Counted from the first letter of the stretch, positions 16,628-28,135 are shown. The stretch: 64,000 nucleotides of DNA from Enterococcus sp. BWR-S5 (GCF_016745255.1 NZ_JADOEQ010000006.1:124001-188000); one strand, 5' to 3'. The notes: generated by a model not told the origin, from the sequence alone. Translations and numbers: made by a program.

Positions 16628-18778
16628 TTATTTCACCCTCTTTTCCAGTACTTTTGCCAGCTTAGTTAATGATGTAATCAGAATGAGGTACATCACGGCA
16701 ATAATCAGATAAACCATTGTACTTTGCAGGTTGCGGGCAACAATGATTTTTCCTGTTTGCAGCAGCTCAATCAAACCAATTGCTGATAAGATTGTTGTAT
16801 CCTTCAATGAGATAACAAATTGGTTAACAAATGAAGGCAGCATAATTTTGATTGCTTGCGGTAAAATTATTTTTTGCATAGTGCGATTATAGGAAAGTCC
16901 CAAGCTTCGAGAAGCTTCCATCTGTCCGACAGGAACAGCTTTGATACCGCCGCGGACGATTTCTGAAATATAGGCACTGGCATTTAATGTTAAGGTAATG
17001 ATTCCGGCGATAAATACCGGAATGTTGAAGCCTAATAATCCTGGAAGTCCAAAGTAAATGAAGAATGCAACAACCATCAACGGAATTCCTCGAATGATAT
17101 CAACATAAATTGTAGCAAGGACACGTAATGCTTTAACCGGAGATACACTGAACAATCCAAAGATAACACCTAGGATTAATGCTAATACGAAAGAAATCAG
17201 AGTCAGCTGAATAGTCATCCAAAGTCCGCTTAACAGGCGTTTCCAATTGTTTTGAATCATGCCGATAAAGGTCGATTCATCTACAGTATTCTCAACACTG
17301 CCGTCTTTGATATATTTGCCAACAATCTCATCATACTCTCCTGTGCGTTTCAATTCAGCTAAGCCTTCATTAAACATTTCGACAAGCTCGGCATTTTTGC
17401 CTTTTTTCACTGCGAAGCCATAAGATCCGCCCTCTTCACGAGGAATAGGAGTGGAAAGTGGCTGTCCTTGTGCTATACCATAGCCGATAACAGGATAATC
17501 ATCCATCATGGCCTCAATTTCGTTGATTTCCAAAGCACTATATAGAGCATCGGTTGTATCAAGATATTTGATGGAATAGCCGTATTTGTCCTTGTTTGCT
17601 TCAAGAAAATCTGCGCTTTCTGTTCCGATTTTTGCGCCTACTGTTTTGTCTTTCAAATCTTTGTAAGAGGTAATAGAGTCATTACCTTCCTTGACAGCTA
17701 TTTGAATTCCGCTGTCAAAATAAGGCGTTGAGAAATCAAAGGATTTTTCGCGTTCATCTGTAATCGTCATACCGGCAATCATGCCATCAGCCTGACCAGA
17801 TTCCACAGCTTGAACAGCCGAACTGAAGCCGATAAATTTGAATTCGATAGTAAAGCCTTGTAATTCAGCAATACGAGTCATCAAGTCGACATCAATTCCC
17901 TCATACTTGCCATCTGCATTTTGGAACTCAAAAGGAGCAAATGTTGAGTCGCTCGCGATGGAGTAAACGTCTTTCTTGGGTTCGATTTTCGTCATTTCTG
18001 CATCATCATCTTCTGTTCCGGAAGAGATATACTTAGCAACGATTTTATCGTAAGTACCGTTTTCTTTTAGCTTTTTAAGACCTGCGTTGAATTGCTTAAT
18101 CAATTCTGGATTTTGTCCCTTTTTCACTGCAAAACCATAAGAACTGCCGGTTTCTTTTTCACCTATCAGCTGCAGCTTTTGTCCATTTGTTATGGCATAG
18201 CCAAGGACTGGGTAATCATCAAAAATTGCATCGGCCTCACCATTTTGAAGTGCTTGATATAATCCTGTCGCATCATCAAAGTTTTTGATTGTGTAACCAT
18301 ATTTATCCTGATTTTCTTCAAGAAAAGCGGCACTTTCTGTTCCAACCTTCGCTGCTACTGCTTTTCCGTCTAAATCGTCATAGCTTTCAATAGAAGTATT
18401 TCCTTGTTTGACTGCCATCTGCAGACCGCTGTCAAAATAGGGTTCTGAGAAATCAAAGGATTTTTTTCGTTCATCCGTGATACTCATCCCAGCAATCATA
18501 CCATCGATTTGACCGGATTGAACTGCCTGAATGGCTGAATCAAAACCAAGAGGCTTTAGATTTACGTTGAAGCCTTGATCGTCAGCGATCGCATTCAGTA
18601 AATCTATATCAATACCGATGTATTCGTCATTTGAATCCTGAAACTCAAATGGTGCGAAAGTTAGATCCGTTCCGATATCATACGTTTTTTCCTCTGCCAT
18701 AGCCGGCTTGCCCACTGTTAAAGCAAATAAGCTGATAATCATGGCGAGTAAAGAAAATAAAAGATGTTTCTTCTTCAT
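16628..18778 (-). CDS. glnP: Glutamine ABC transporter, two binding domains fused to permease
   Basis: This protein of 716 residues has a signal sequence (about 1-28), two tandem SBP-3 type substrate-binding domains (about 30-255 and 270-495) and a C-terminal permease (about 510-716). The permease carries the EAA loop GQMEASRSLGL. The two binding domains are clearly homologous: both have the FAPFEFQ, GMIAGM and PYFDSG motifs. This layout is that of Lactococcus and Enterococcus GlnP, where the tandem domains give different affinities and specificities. No free binding protein is needed. The promoter region is 18779-19020, shared divergently with uvrB. Confidence 0.93.
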   Translation of the reverse strand: MKKKHLLFSLLAMIISLFALTVGKPAMAEEKTYDIGTDLTFAPFEFQDSNDEYIGIDIDLLNAIADDQGFNVNLKPLGFDSAIQAVQSGQIDGMIAGMSITDERKKSFDFSEPYFDSGLQMAVKQGNTSIESYDDLDGKAVAAKVGTESAAFLEENQDKYGYTIKNFDDATGLYQALQNGEADAIFDDYPVLGYAITNGQKLQLIGEKETGSSYGFAVKKGQNPELIKQFNAGLKKLKENGTYDKIVAKYISSGTEDDDAEMTKIEPKKDVYSIASDSTFAPFEFQNADGKYEGIDVDLMTRIAELQGFTIEFKFIGFSSAVQAVESGQADGMIAGMTITDEREKSFDFSTPYFDSGIQIAVKEGNDSITSYKDLKDKTVGAKIGTESADFLEANKDKYGYSIKYLDTTDALYSALEINEIEAMMDDYPVIGYGIAQGQPLSTPIPREEGGSYGFAVKKGKNAELVEMFNEGLAELKRTGEYDEIVGKYIKDGSVENTVDESTFIGMIQNNWKRLLSGLWMTIQLTLISFVLALILGVIFGLFSVSPVKALRVLATIYVDIIRGIPLMVVAFFIYFGLPGLLGFNIPVFIAGIITLTLNASAYISEIVRGGIKAVPVGQMEASRSLGLSYNRTMQKIILPQAIKIMLPSFVNQFVISLKDTTILSAIGLIELLQTGKIIVARNLQSTMVYLIIAVMYLILITSLTKLAKVLEKRVK

Positions 18779-19020
18779 AAAAAAATCCTCCTAAATATTT
18801 GCATATTTAGTAATTATATAGCAAAAAGCAGGTGAAAAACAAATATTTCAGCAGTTTTTCGAAAAAAAGTCTGGAAAACTTACTTTCTGTGTTAGATTTT
18901 GTGACATGGATATAATTTTGGTACAAAAATAATTTATACTCTTTTAGGTTGTTTTTTATCACTTTATGTATTTTATAAAACTCTAAAAGAGTTATAAAAT
19001 AACATGAAATATAGAAGTGG

Positions 19021-19046
19021 CGAAAATATGTTCGGTATGTTAAAAT
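19021..19046 (+). promoter_or_regulatory. LexA (SOS) box and -10 of uvrBA
   Basis: CGAAAATATGTTCG (19021-19034) differs at one base from the Gram-positive LexA/DinR consensus CGAACATATGTTCG. It is followed by TAAAAT (19041-19046) as a -10 box, so a bound repressor would cover the promoter. It precedes uvrB by about 80 bp. Confidence 0.82.
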
Positions 19047-19116
19047 GATTCAGGGAGTAGATTTTGTACTCTTTTCCTTTTTTAGTGAGAATGACTACAC
19101 GAAGGGAGAATATCAG

Positions 19117-21111
19117 ATGATTGAAAGAGATAACTCGAGAAAATTTGAATTGGTTTCTAAATATCAACCGGATGGCGACCAGCCGCAAGCGATTGAAAAG
19201 CTGATAGAAGGAGTCGAGGGTGGAGAGAAAGCCCAGATTCTTCTAGGAGCGACCGGAACCGGTAAAACATTCACGATTTCAAACGTTATAAAGGAAGTAA
19301 ATAAACCGACACTTGTAATTGCGCATAACAAAACACTGGCAGGACAGCTGTATGGAGAGTTCAAAGAATTCTTTCCAAATAATGCAGTAGAGTACTTTGT
19401 CAGCTATTATGATTTCTATCAGCCGGAAGCATATGTTCCTTCCAGTGATACGTATATTGAAAAAGATGCCAGTATCAACGATGAAATTGACAAGCTGCGC
19501 CACTCTGCAACAAGTGCATTGCTGGAACGAAATGATGTAATAGTTGTTGCCTCAGTTTCCTGTATCTTTGGTTTGGGGGACCCTGAAAAGTATAACGATC
19601 AGGTTGTTTCTTTGCGGGTTGGTATGGAAATTGAACGCGGAGAGCTGTTGAAAAAACTGGTAGGCATTCAGTTTGAGCGCAACGACATAGATTTTCAACG
19701 GGGACGTTTTCGTGTCAGAGGAGATGTTGTAGAAATTTTTCCTGCCTCAAGAGATGATCATGCTTTGAGAGTAGAATTTTTTGGTGATGAAATTGAGCGG
19801 ATTAGAGAAGTTGATGCCTTGACCGGTGAGATTCTGGGAGAGACAGAGCACGTTGCGATTTTTCCGGCCACTCACTTTGTGACGGATGATGATCATATGG
19901 AGCACTCTATCGAAAAAATACAGACAGAGCTGGATGAGCGTCTGAAAGTTCTACGTTCTGAAAATAAACTTTTAGAAGCACAGAGATTGGAACAACGAAC
20001 GAATTATGATATCGAAATGATGCGCGAGATGGGCTATACTTCAGGAATTGAAAACTATTCGAGACATATGGATGGACGTCAGGAAGGGGAACCGCCATAC
20101 ACATTGTTGGACTTCTTTCCAGATGATTTTCTGTTGGTAATCGATGAGTCACATGTGACGATGCCTCAGGTCAGAGGGATGTATAATGGGGACCGGGCAC
20201 GAAAACAGATGCTGGTGGACTATGGCTTCCGTTTGCCTAGCGCATTGGATAATCGACCGTTACGATTAGAAGAATTTGAAAAACATGTTCATCAGATTGT
20301 CTATGTTTCTGCAACACCTGGACCTTATGAGCATGAACAGACGGATACTGTTATTCAGCAAATTATTCGTCCAACAGGCTTGCTTGATCCGGTTATCGAG
20401 GTTCGTCCAATTATGGGACAAATTGATGACCTAGTTGGTGAGATTAATGAGCGTGTCGAGAAAAATCAGCGCGTATTTGTTACGACACTAACGAAGAAAA
20501 TGGCTGAGGATTTGACCGATTACTTTAAAGAACTTGGGATTAAGGTCAAATACCTGCATAGTGATATCAAGACATTGGAGCGAACAGAGATTATCCGAGA
20601 TTTGCGTTTAGGGGAATTTGATGTTCTTATCGGGATTAACCTTCTGAGAGAAGGACTCGATGTGCCGGAGGTTTCTTTGATTGCCATCTTAGATGCAGAT
20701 AAAGAAGGCTTCCTGCGAAGTGAGCGTTCTCTTGTTCAGACGATTGGTCGAGCGGCCAGAAATGAAGAAGGTAAGGTTATCATGTACGCAGACAAGATAA
20801 CTGATTCTATGCAAAAAGCAATGGATGAAACGGCGCGTCGTCGTACAATCCAGCAAAAATATAATGAAGACCACGGCATTGTTCCTAAAACGATTATTAA
20901 AGAAATTCGTGACCTAATCATGGTTTCTAAGGTGGCAGAGGACGATGAAGAATATACAGTAAGCAAGTCTTATGACAAATTGACAAAACAGGAAAAAGAC
21001 GATTTGCTGATGAAGCTGGAAAAGGAAATGAAGGATGCTGCCAAAGCGCTTGATTTTGAAGCGGCAGCAACGTTGAGAGATACGATTCTGGAATTAAAAG
21101 CTTCAGACTAG
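19117..21111 (+). CDS. uvrB: Excinuclease ABC subunit B
   Basis: This protein of 664 residues is the damage-verifying helicase of nucleotide excision repair. It shows Walker A GATGTGKT (residues 44-51), the beta-hairpin region [16 protein letters not shown]-like box VIDESHV, helicase motif [11 protein letters not shown], and a C-terminal UVR domain that contacts UvrC. A longer in-frame start exists at 19045, but the family N-terminus [20 protein letters not shown] and the ribosome site GAAGGGAG fix the start at 19117. uvrA follows after 10 bp. A LexA box lies in the promoter. Confidence 0.97.
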   Translation: MIERDNSRKFELVSKYQPDGDQPQAIEKLIEGVEGGEKAQILLGATGTGKTFTISNVIKEVNKPTLVIAHNKTLAGQLYGEFKEFFPNNAVEYFVSYYDFYQPEAYVPSSDTYIEKDASINDEIDKLRHSATSALLERNDVIVVASVSCIFGLGDPEKYNDQVVSLRVGMEIERGELLKKLVGIQFERNDIDFQRGRFRVRGDVVEIFPASRDDHALRVEFFGDEIERIREVDALTGEILGETEHVAIFPATHFVTDDDHMEHSIEKIQTELDERLKVLRSENKLLEAQRLEQRTNYDIEMMREMGYTSGIENYSRHMDGRQEGEPPYTLLDFFPDDFLLVIDESHVTMPQVRGMYNGDRARKQMLVDYGFRLPSALDNRPLRLEEFEKHVHQIVYVSATPGPYEHEQTDTVIQQIIRPTGLLDPVIEVRPIMGQIDDLVGEINERVEKNQRVFVTTLTKKMAEDLTDYFKELGIKVKYLHSDIKTLERTEIIRDLRLGEFDVLIGINLLREGLDVPEVSLIAILDADKEGFLRSERSLVQTIGRAARNEEGKVIMYADKITDSMQKAMDETARRRTIQQKYNEDHGIVPKTIIKEIRDLIMVSKVAEDDEEYTVSKSYDKLTKQEKDDLLMKLEKEMKDAAKALDFEAAATLRDTILELKASD

Positions 21112-21121
21112 GAGGTAAAAA

Positions 21122-23938
21122 ATGGCAAACGATAAAATCGTGATTCACGGAGCGAGAGCTCATAATTTAAAAAATGTAGATGTAACTATTCCAAGAGACA
21201 AGCTAGTTGTTGTGACCGGCTTGTCTGGATCGGGGAAAAGCTCTTTGGCTTTTGATACATTGTATGCGGAGGGTCAAAGAAGATATGTGGAGAGCTTATC
21301 TGCATATGCACGTCAGTTCTTAGGACAGATGGATAAACCGGATGTTGACAGTATTGACGGCTTGAGCCCTGCAATTTCCATCGATCAGAAAACAACGAGT
21401 AAAAATCCTCGGTCAACAGTTGGAACAGTGACCGAGATTAATGATTATCTTCGTTTGCTGTTTGCTCGTGTTGGGCATCCTATTTGTCCAAACGACAATA
21501 TTGAAATTACCAGCCAATCTGTTGAACAAATGGTTGATCGTGTACTGGAGCTTCCTGAACGGACGAAAATTCAGATTATGGCACCTGTTATTGTGAAGAA
21601 AAAGGGACAACACAAGAAAGTATTTGAGTCAATTCAAAAAGATGGATATGTTCGTGTTCGTGTAGATGGTGAAGTATATGATTTGAGTGAAGTTCCTGAG
21701 CTTGAGAAGAATAAGAAGCATGACATTGAAATCATCATTGACAGAATCATTGTAAAAGAAGGCATTCGTTCACGCCTGTTCGACTCTTTTGAAGCGGCAC
21801 TCCGTCTGGCTGAAGGTTATGCGCTGGTGGATGTCGATGGAAAAGATGAATTACTGTTCAGCGAGCATTATGCTTGTCCTTATTGCGGCTTTACAGTAGG
21901 TGAATTGGAACCGCGTCTGTTTTCGTTCAATGCACCATTTGGAGCGTGTCCGGACTGTGATGGTCTTGGTATGAGACTTGAAGTCGATCGTGACCTTGTC
22001 ATTCCTGACCCGACAAAAACGTTGAAGGGGGGTGCAGTGGCACCTTGGAACCCTATCAGCTCGCAATACTATCCACAGATGCTGGAGCAAGCGGCTGCCA
22101 GTTTTGGTATTGACGTCGACACACCATTTAATGAATTACCAAAAGAGCATCAGGATATTATTCTAAATGGCTCAAATGGCGAAATGTTCCATTTTCACTA
22201 TGAAAATGATTTTGGCGGTGTTCGTGATGTTGATGTTCCCTTTGAAGGAATCTTGAAAAATATCAAGCGTCGATATAATGAAACAAATAGTGACTTTACG
22301 AGAGAACAAATGCGTTCATATATGACAGAATTACCTTGCCGTACCTGCAAAGGCTACCGTCTGAATCCTCAGGCACTGGCTGTGAAGGTGAACGGAACCA
22401 GCATTGCAGAAGTTAGTGAGCTGGCTATCAAGAATAGTTTGCCTTTCTTTGAGCAATTAGACTTATCCGAGCAGGAGCAGATGATTGCCAGACCGATTCT
22501 GAAAGAAGTGAAGGATCGTTTGACGTTTCTTGAAAATGTTGGTTTGGAGTATCTAACTCTCAGTCGAGCGTCTGGCTCACTGTCCGGTGGAGAAGCACAA
22601 CGGATTCGTTTGGCAACTCAGATTGGATCAAATCTTTCCGGTGTATTGTATATTCTGGATGAGCCTTCTATTGGTCTTCATCAGCGAGATAATGATCGAT
22701 TGATCGAGTCTTTGAAGAAGATGCGTGATCTTGGAAATACATTGATTGTGGTTGAACACGATGAAGACACGATGCGGGCTGCTGATTACCTGATTGATGT
22801 CGGTCCCGGTGCAGGAGAACAGGGTGGACAGATTGTTGCTTCTGGTACACCAGAGGAAGTGACAGAAAATCCTGCTTCTTTAACTGGCCAATATTTGTCC
22901 GGTAAAAAAGTAATTCCCGTACCGACTAAGCGCCGTAAGGGAAATGGCAAAGCAATCAAGGTGACGGGAGCAGCTGAAAATAATCTGAAAAACTTGAATG
23001 TAGAATTCCCGTTAGGTGAGTTCGTTGCCGTAACCGGTGTTTCCGGATCAGGAAAAAGCACGTTGGTGAATCAGATTTTGAAAAAGGCATTAGCTCAAAA
23101 AATCAATCGTAATTCTAATAAGCCTGGAAAGCATAAGAGTGTAACCGGCTATAAGAGTATTGAAAAAATTATTGATATTGATCAAAGCCCAATTGGACGG
23201 ACACCACGTAGTAATCCGGCAACCTATACGAGTGTTTTTGATGACATTCGGGACTTGTTTGCGAAGACGAATGAAGCGAAAGTACGAGGCTATAAAAAAG
23301 GGCGTTTCAGCTTCAACGTGAAAGGCGGACGTTGCGAGGCTTGTCGTGGCGATGGAATTATCAAGATAGAGATGCATTTTCTGCCGGATGTATATGTTCC
23401 TTGCGAAATTTGTCATGGGAAACGTTATAATTCAGAAACCTTAGATGTGCATTACAAAGGAAAGAATATTGCTGATATACTTGAAATGACTGTTGAAGAC
23501 GCTGTTGCATTCTTTGAACCTATTCCTAAAATTCATCGTAAGCTGCAGACGATACTGGATGTGGGCTTAGGCTATGTGACGTTAGGTCAGCCTGCTACGA
23601 CACTTTCAGGTGGGGAAGCTCAACGAATGAAGCTAGCTAGTGAACTTCATCGTATCTCTAATGGGAAAAACTTCTATATCTTGGATGAACCAACAACTGG
23701 ACTTCATACAGATGATATCTCTCGATTGTTGGATGTCTTGAATCGTCTGGTCGAAGCGGGAAATACTGTTCTGGTTATTGAGCATAACTTAGATATGATA
23801 AAATCAGCGGATCATGTGATTGATCTTGGTCCGGAAGGTGGAGATGGCGGAGGAACAATCGTCGGAATTGGAACACCTGAAGAGATTGCTGAGATTAAAG
23901 AAAGTTACACAGGACAATATTTGAAACGCGTTCTTTAA
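21122..23938 (+). CDS. uvrA: Excinuclease ABC subunit A
   Basis: This protein of 938 residues, the family's usual length, is the damage-sensing ATPase of nucleotide excision repair. It has two ABC modules: Walker [10 protein letters not shown] (about 33-41) and GVSGSGKST in the second half, with signatures [11 protein letters not shown] and [10 protein letters not shown]. Zinc-finger cysteines occur as CPYCGF...CPDCDG and CEACRGDG...CEICHG. It is co-transcribed with uvrB and works with it and UvrC (not in the window). Nothing unusual was seen. Confidence 0.97.
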   Translation: MANDKIVIHGARAHNLKNVDVTIPRDKLVVVTGLSGSGKSSLAFDTLYAEGQRRYVESLSAYARQFLGQMDKPDVDSIDGLSPAISIDQKTTSKNPRSTVGTVTEINDYLRLLFARVGHPICPNDNIEITSQSVEQMVDRVLELPERTKIQIMAPVIVKKKGQHKKVFESIQKDGYVRVRVDGEVYDLSEVPELEKNKKHDIEIIIDRIIVKEGIRSRLFDSFEAALRLAEGYALVDVDGKDELLFSEHYACPYCGFTVGELEPRLFSFNAPFGACPDCDGLGMRLEVDRDLVIPDPTKTLKGGAVAPWNPISSQYYPQMLEQAAASFGIDVDTPFNELPKEHQDIILNGSNGEMFHFHYENDFGGVRDVDVPFEGILKNIKRRYNETNSDFTREQMRSYMTELPCRTCKGYRLNPQALAVKVNGTSIAEVSELAIKNSLPFFEQLDLSEQEQMIARPILKEVKDRLTFLENVGLEYLTLSRASGSLSGGEAQRIRLATQIGSNLSGVLYILDEPSIGLHQRDNDRLIESLKKMRDLGNTLIVVEHDEDTMRAADYLIDVGPGAGEQGGQIVASGTPEEVTENPASLTGQYLSGKKVIPVPTKRRKGNGKAIKVTGAAENNLKNLNVEFPLGEFVAVTGVSGSGKSTLVNQILKKALAQKINRNSNKPGKHKSVTGYKSIEKIIDIDQSPIGRTPRSNPATYTSVFDDIRDLFAKTNEAKVRGYKKGRFSFNVKGGRCEACRGDGIIKIEMHFLPDVYVPCEICHGKRYNSETLDVHYKGKNIADILEMTVEDAVAFFEPIPKIHRKLQTILDVGLGYVTLGQPATTLSGGEAQRMKLASELHRISNGKNFYILDEPTTGLHTDDISRLLDVLNRLVEAGNTVLVIEHNLDMIKSADHVIDLGPEGGDGGGTIVGIGTPEEIAEIKESYTGQYLKRVL

Positions 23939-24116
23939 ATTGGTATACTCCATTTAAGGGTGGATTATGATAATTGTTAAGAAAAATATAAATTTTATTA
24001 ATATAGCAAATAATCTTGCTTTTGATTCGTTCATAGCGTACAATCAAAGCCAGATAGACAGATTATTGATATGAATTGGTCTATATCTATCTCTCTATAA
24101 ATAATCCGTTCAAAAA

Positions 24117-24167
24117 AGAGAAAGAAGCCCCTTTGCTTAGAAAAAGCAAAGGGGCTTCTTTCTCTTT
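24117..24167 (+). terminator. Terminator of uvrBA
   Basis: A perfect 22-bp stem (24117-24138 with 24144-24165) and 5-nt loop is followed by a short T-rich tail, 180 bp after the uvrA stop. The A+T-rich interval 23939-24116 holds no gene that I can see. Confidence 0.85.
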
Positions 24168-24285
24168 GCTCATCCTGTTCTAAAAAAAGTCAAAAAAAGA
24201 AAAAATCTATCAGAATATTGAATGAGCACAGGAAATTTTTCATGCTATTCTATAGGTATAAACCATATAGAGAAGAGGCGATAAA

Positions 24286-24492
24286 ATGGATAGAGGAAAT
24301 ATCAGAGTTGGTGGTACCTATCTATGCAGCGCAGATCAATTGTCATGGTCTTTTATCGGCAGAGCTGTTTCTATGGAAAAACACATGGTGCAAGTTGAAT
24401 TACTTAAATGTCATCCGTCAGATCGTACGGCACTAGAAAGTGATAATCCTGTGTTGAATGTAAATTACTTAAGTATCCTTGATGCTGTTTAG
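24286..24492 (+). CDS. Small protein of unknown function
   Basis: This is a possible protein of 68 residues, without signal peptide or membrane segment. It contains RGNIRVGGTYLCSADQLSWSF and ends NVNYLSILDAV. Support comes from a purine-rich ribosome site (AGAAGAGGCG) 6-7 bases upstream, a balanced composition and a terminator 25 bp downstream. A second frame across the same bases has no such ribosome site. I do not recognise a family. It lies between uvrA and the rapZ leader in its own small transcription unit. Confidence 0.55.
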   Translation: MDRGNIRVGGTYLCSADQLSWSFIGRAVSMEKHMVQVELLKCHPSDRTALESDNPVLNVNYLSILDAV

Positions 24493-24516
24493 AGGGAATA
24501 TAGGGGAATGATTATC

Positions 24517-24539
24517 GAAGGCGAATGCCTTCTTTTTTT
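24517..24539 (+). terminator. Terminator of the small gene
   Basis: GAAGGC (24517-24522), loop GAAT, GCCTTC (24527-24532), then seven T. Confidence 0.8.
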
Positions 24540-24678
24540 GTTTTAAGAGTCAAAAGCTTCCTTTGATACGCCCGGAATGTTATAATTAGTGAAATGCTCT
24601 GAAATACTGTTCTTGGTACTACTGAGCATTTATAGACTCAATAATGGTTTTAAGAAGATAATATACCTCAATTAAAAG

Positions 24679-24708
24679 TTGCTTGTTAAGAGGATAAGAA
24701 GGTATATA
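24679..24708 (+). promoter_or_regulatory. Candidate promoter of the rapZ leader
   Basis: TTGCTT (24679-24684), 18-bp spacer, TATATA (24703-24708). If used, the rapZ mRNA would carry a leader of nearly 570 nt including the whole repeat array. Confidence 0.4.
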
Positions 24709-24854
24709 AAGAATGTGTTTGAGAAGTCTCACCAATAAATATCAAGCCACTAAAATGAGGAAACGAGGAAGGACTAAGGAAGCAACGCTCCCTGTAGTCG
24801 CCTTGTACTGAGCCACATCAACTCTGCAAAGTAGTCGTTGTGTGTTACAGCAAA

Positions 24855-25283
24855 CAGTTTCCCTTTTACCAAGAATACTAGGGAAACAGATATCGGACCA
24901 CCAGAATGAAGAATTAGGGAAGTTATCTGACCTGATTCGTCCACAAAAAGAAGGAGGGCCATTATTCTGTTGTAGGGCCATCTAGAAATAATGGACATCG
25001 GACCACCAAAATGAAGAATCAGGGAAGTTATCATCTGACCTGATTCATCCACAAAGAAGAGGAGAGCCATTTCCCTTTTGCCAAAAATGCTAGGGAACTG
25101 GACATCGGACCATCAAAATGAGAAAACTGTGAAATTACTTGAGCAGTTTCTACAATATATAAAAGGAGAACAGTTTCCCTTTTATCAAGAATACTAGGGA
25201 AACAGATATCGGACCACCAGAATGAAGAATCAGGGAAGTTATCTGACCTGATTCATCCACAAAGAAGAGGAGAGCGATTTCCA
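24855..25283 (+). repeat. Tandem structured repeats in the rapZ leader
   Basis: Two nearly full units of about 110 bp (24855-24965 and 25171-25283) flank two partial ones (24993-25069 and 25067-25127). Each full unit holds two hairpins: TTTCCCT/AGGGAAA, then GAATCAGG/CCTGATTC (copy 1 has one change that keeps a G-U pair). The unit ends in an AAGAAGAGGAGAG stretch resembling a ribosome site. In the last unit this stretch is the actual rapZ ribosome site. There is no T-run after the hairpins, so they are not classic terminators. Bases 24541-24854 show only weak, decayed similarity. Confidence 0.8.
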
Positions 25284-26167
25284 TGGTAGATAATTTACAA
25301 TTAGTTATTATTACAGGTATGAGTGGGGCTGGTAAAACAGTTGCTATTCAATGTTTTGAAGATATGGGGTATTTTTGTATTGATAATATGCCTCCAAGTC
25401 TGATCCCAAAATTTTGGGAGCTGATTAAAGAGTCTGGAAAGGTTTCTAAGATTGCGTTAGTCGTTGACTTACGTTCTCGTTCTTTCTTTAGAGAAATTCA
25501 AAATATGCTGGTAGAAATCGAGAATACAAATGTTATCGATACAACCGTTATGTTCTTAGATGCGACAGACGAAGAGCTTGTTTCACGTTATAAAGAAACT
25601 AGGAGAACACACCCATTGGCGATGGATGGTCTAATTACTGAGGGTATTCGAAAAGAAAGAGGCTTGCTGGAGGAAATTAAGGGAGATGCTCAACTGGTCA
25701 TTGATACGACAGAATTATCCCCTCGTCAGTTAAGAGAAAGAATCAGTAATGAATTCCGCTCAAAGGATACCCATGAATTTAGAATCGAAATGGTTTCATT
25801 TGGTTTCAAATATGGATTGCCGATAGATGCTGATATCGTAATGGATGTTCGTTTTCTGCCAAATCCACACTATATTCCTGAGCTGCGGCCACTTACAGGG
25901 ATGGATAAAGCAGTTTATGACTATGTGATGAATTTTCCGGAAACCGAGGAATTTTATACAAGATTTACAGGTTTATTAGAATATGTTTTACCAGGATACA
26001 GAAAAGAAGGAAAGTCGAATGTGACGATTGCTATTGGTTGTACAGGCGGTCAACACCGTTCTGTTGCCTTAACAGAGCGCATTTTTAAGGAATTAGAGAA
26101 AATTTATCATGTGAATGTTACACATCGAGATAAAGATAAGAGGAAAGAGACGGTGAATCGCTCATGA
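25283..26167 (+). CDS. rapZ: RNase adapter/nucleotide-binding protein RapZ (YvcJ)
   Basis: This protein of 294 residues is a P-loop protein with Walker A GMSGAGKT (residues 12-19), a Walker B-like region, and the conserved C-terminal domain with [13 protein letters not shown]. In Bacillus, YvcJ is a GTPase/ATPase affecting competence; in E. coli, RapZ binds GlmZ/GlmY RNAs and controls GlmS synthesis. It starts the conserved Firmicute cluster rapZ-yvcK-whiA and overlaps yvcK by 4 bp. Its ribosome site lies inside the last unit of the repeat array upstream. Confidence 0.95.
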   Translation: MVDNLQLVIITGMSGAGKTVAIQCFEDMGYFCIDNMPPSLIPKFWELIKESGKVSKIALVVDLRSRSFFREIQNMLVEIENTNVIDTTVMFLDATDEELVSRYKETRRTHPLAMDGLITEGIRKERGLLEEIKGDAQLVIDTTELSPRQLRERISNEFRSKDTHEFRIEMVSFGFKYGLPIDADIVMDVRFLPNPHYIPELRPLTGMDKAVYDYVMNFPETEEFYTRFTGLLEYVLPGYRKEGKSNVTIAIGCTGGQHRSVALTERIFKELEKIYHVNVTHRDKDKRKETVNRS

Positions 26168-27156
26168 AAACTTATCGAATCCGCAAGCCTAAAATTGTTG
26201 TTGTTGGTGGGGGAACAGGTTTGCCGGTGATTTTGAAGAGTCTTCGAAATCAAGGAGCAGACATTACAGCTGTAGTGACAGTTGCTGATGATGGCGGGAG
26301 TAGCGGCGAGATTCGAAAGTCAATGAACTTGACACCGCCCGGAGATTTAAGAAATGTGTTAGTGGCTCTCTCTGACATGCCTCAGCTATATGAAGATATT
26401 TTTCAATATCGTTTCAATGAAAAGGATAAGTATTTTGCAAACCACGCTATAGGTAATCTGATTATCGCAGCAGTTTCTGAGATGAGAGGCAGCACTTATG
26501 AAGCCATTCAGTTGCTGTCGAAGATGATGCATGTGGACGGACATATCTATCCATCATCAGAAAGACCGTTAACTCTTCATGCTGTCTTTAAGGATGGCAC
26601 AGTGGCTGTCGGTGAATCGAACATCGCGGTAGATCGAAAGACGATTGATCACGTGTTTGTTACGAATACAAATGATGAGGAACAACCAAAAGCAGCTAGA
26701 AAAGTTGTGACGGCGATTGAAGAGGCAGATATGATTGTTTTAGGTCCCGGTAGTCTGTTCACAAGTATTCTGCCTAATTTAGTTATCGGGGAAATTGGTG
26801 AGGCTATTCTTAAGCGAACTGGTGAAGTGGTTTATATTTGTAATATCATGACCCAGAAGGGTGAAACAGAACATTTTACTGATGCTGACCATATCCGCGT
26901 GCTCCATGAACATTTAGGAGAGAAATTTGTAGATACCGTTTTGGTAAATACTGAGCTGGTTCCTGACGGCTATATGGATTTTGATGTCTACGATGAGTAT
27001 CTTGTTCAGGTTGTCCATGATTTTCAAGGACTTAGAGATGCTGGGTGTCGCGTAATTTCAACTGATTTCTTGGAACTGAGAAACGGTGGCGTTTTCCATG
27101 ATGGAGATAAAGTAGTGGAAGAGCTTTTCCGAATCGTCTTCGGAGCGAAATATTAA
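26164..27156 (+). CDS. yvcK: Gluconeogenesis factor YvcK/GlmR
   Basis: This protein of 330 residues has a CofD-like fold, with the opening [17 protein letters not shown] and the [12 protein letters not shown] motif. In Bacillus and Listeria this protein (GlmR) binds UDP-GlcNAc, supports cell-wall precursor supply on gluconeogenic carbon, and affects PBP1 placement. It is the middle gene of rapZ-yvcK-whiA and is translationally coupled to rapZ. The length is normal and all motifs are intact. Confidence 0.95.
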   Translation: MKTYRIRKPKIVVVGGGTGLPVILKSLRNQGADITAVVTVADDGGSSGEIRKSMNLTPPGDLRNVLVALSDMPQLYEDIFQYRFNEKDKYFANHAIGNLIIAAVSEMRGSTYEAIQLLSKMMHVDGHIYPSSERPLTLHAVFKDGTVAVGESNIAVDRKTIDHVFVTNTNDEEQPKAARKVVTAIEEADMIVLGPGSLFTSILPNLVIGEIGEAILKRTGEVVYICNIMTQKGETEHFTDADHIRVLHEHLGEKFVDTVLVNTELVPDGYMDFDVYDEYLVQVVHDFQGLRDAGCRVISTDFLELRNGGVFHDGDKVVEELFRIVFGAKY

Positions 27157-27190
27157 TCAATAACATACTATCGGAAAGGAGGCATAAGCT

Positions 27191-28126
27191 ATGTCATTTG
27201 CATCAGATGTCAAAAAGGAACTGACGACACTGGAAGTGCATAGAGAGCATGCCCGCGCAGAACTGGCAGCACTTATTCGAATGAATGGTTCCCTGAGCTT
27301 GGTCAATCAGCATTTTGTTTTGAATGTACAGACGGAGAATGCAGCCATTGCAAGAAGAATCTATTCGCTGCTGAAGGATCATTACGATGTTCGCTCAGAG
27401 CTTTTAGTGAGAAGAAAGATGAAGTTAAAAAAGAACAACGTATATATTGTTCGTTTGAAGCAGGATACGGAGTCTGTATTAGCGGATTTGGATATCATGG
27501 ACGGGTTGATGTTTCAGGATCATGTGTCAGAAGAGATTGTTGGGAATGCACAGAAAATGCGCTCCTATCTACGTGGTGCCTTTATGGCTACTGGGTCTGT
27601 CAATAATCCGGAGACAAGCAGGTACCACCTTGAGATATTCTCAATCTATGAGGAGCATAACAATGATATTTGCGATATGTTAAACTATTATGATTTAAAT
27701 GCTCGAACGTTGGAACGTAGGAGCGGTTATATTTCTTATCTAAAGGGAGCAGAGAAAATTGCTGATTTTCTCACGTTGATTGGCGCAACAAATTCAATGC
27801 TGAAATTTGAGGATGTGCGAATTGTTCGTGATATGAGAAACTCAGTCAATCGTCTCGTGAATTGTGAGACAGCGAACCTCAACAAAACAATTGATGCAGC
27901 TTCTAAGCAAATAGAAAATATTCAATATATTGATAATACTGTTGGCTTACAGGCGCTGCCTGGTAAATTACAGGAAATCGCCGAGCTTCGTTTGGAGCAT
28001 CCTGAGGTTAGTCTGAAGGAGTTGGGGGAAATGATTCCTTCCGGTATGATTTCAAAATCAGGTATTAATCATCGCATTCGTAAAATTAATGAGTTTGCAG
28101 ATAAATTACGAGAACAAAGCGCTTAA
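27191..28126 (+). CDS. whiA: DNA-binding protein WhiA
   Basis: This protein of 311 residues has an N-terminal LAGLIDADG-like fold ([12 protein letters not shown]... and [21 protein letters not shown]) and a C-terminal helix-turn-helix ([25 protein letters not shown]). It is the sporulation/cell-division regulator of Actinobacteria that in Firmicutes influences division and chromosome segregation. It is the last gene of the cluster, with GGAAAGGAGG as the ribosome site, and is followed by a terminator. Confidence 0.95.
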   Translation: MSFASDVKKELTTLEVHREHARAELAALIRMNGSLSLVNQHFVLNVQTENAAIARRIYSLLKDHYDVRSELLVRRKMKLKKNNVYIVRLKQDTESVLADLDIMDGLMFQDHVSEEIVGNAQKMRSYLRGAFMATGSVNNPETSRYHLEIFSIYEEHNNDICDMLNYYDLNARTLERRSGYISYLKGAEKIADFLTLIGATNSMLKFEDVRIVRDMRNSVNRLVNCETANLNKTIDAASKQIENIQYIDNTVGLQALPGKLQEIAELRLEHPEVSLKELGEMIPSGMISKSGINHRIRKINEFADKLREQSA

Positions 28127-28135
28127 CATTTTTAA

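Noticed and set aside
23939-24116. Possible small RNA between uvrA and its terminator
   Set aside because: Only a poor promoter-like match was seen; the interval is better read as the uvrA 3' untranslated region.
24218-24436. Alternative 72-residue frame over the small gene after uvrA
   Set aside because: No ribosome site, and the overlapping frame at 24286 has one and better composition.
24742-25070. Minus-strand frames across the repeat array
   Set aside because: They contain the repeat translated twice and have no ribosome site; they are by-products of the array.
24855-25283. Repeat array as a CRISPR array
   Set aside because: Units are about 110 bp, partly truncated, adjoin one another without unique spacers, and no cas genes are near.
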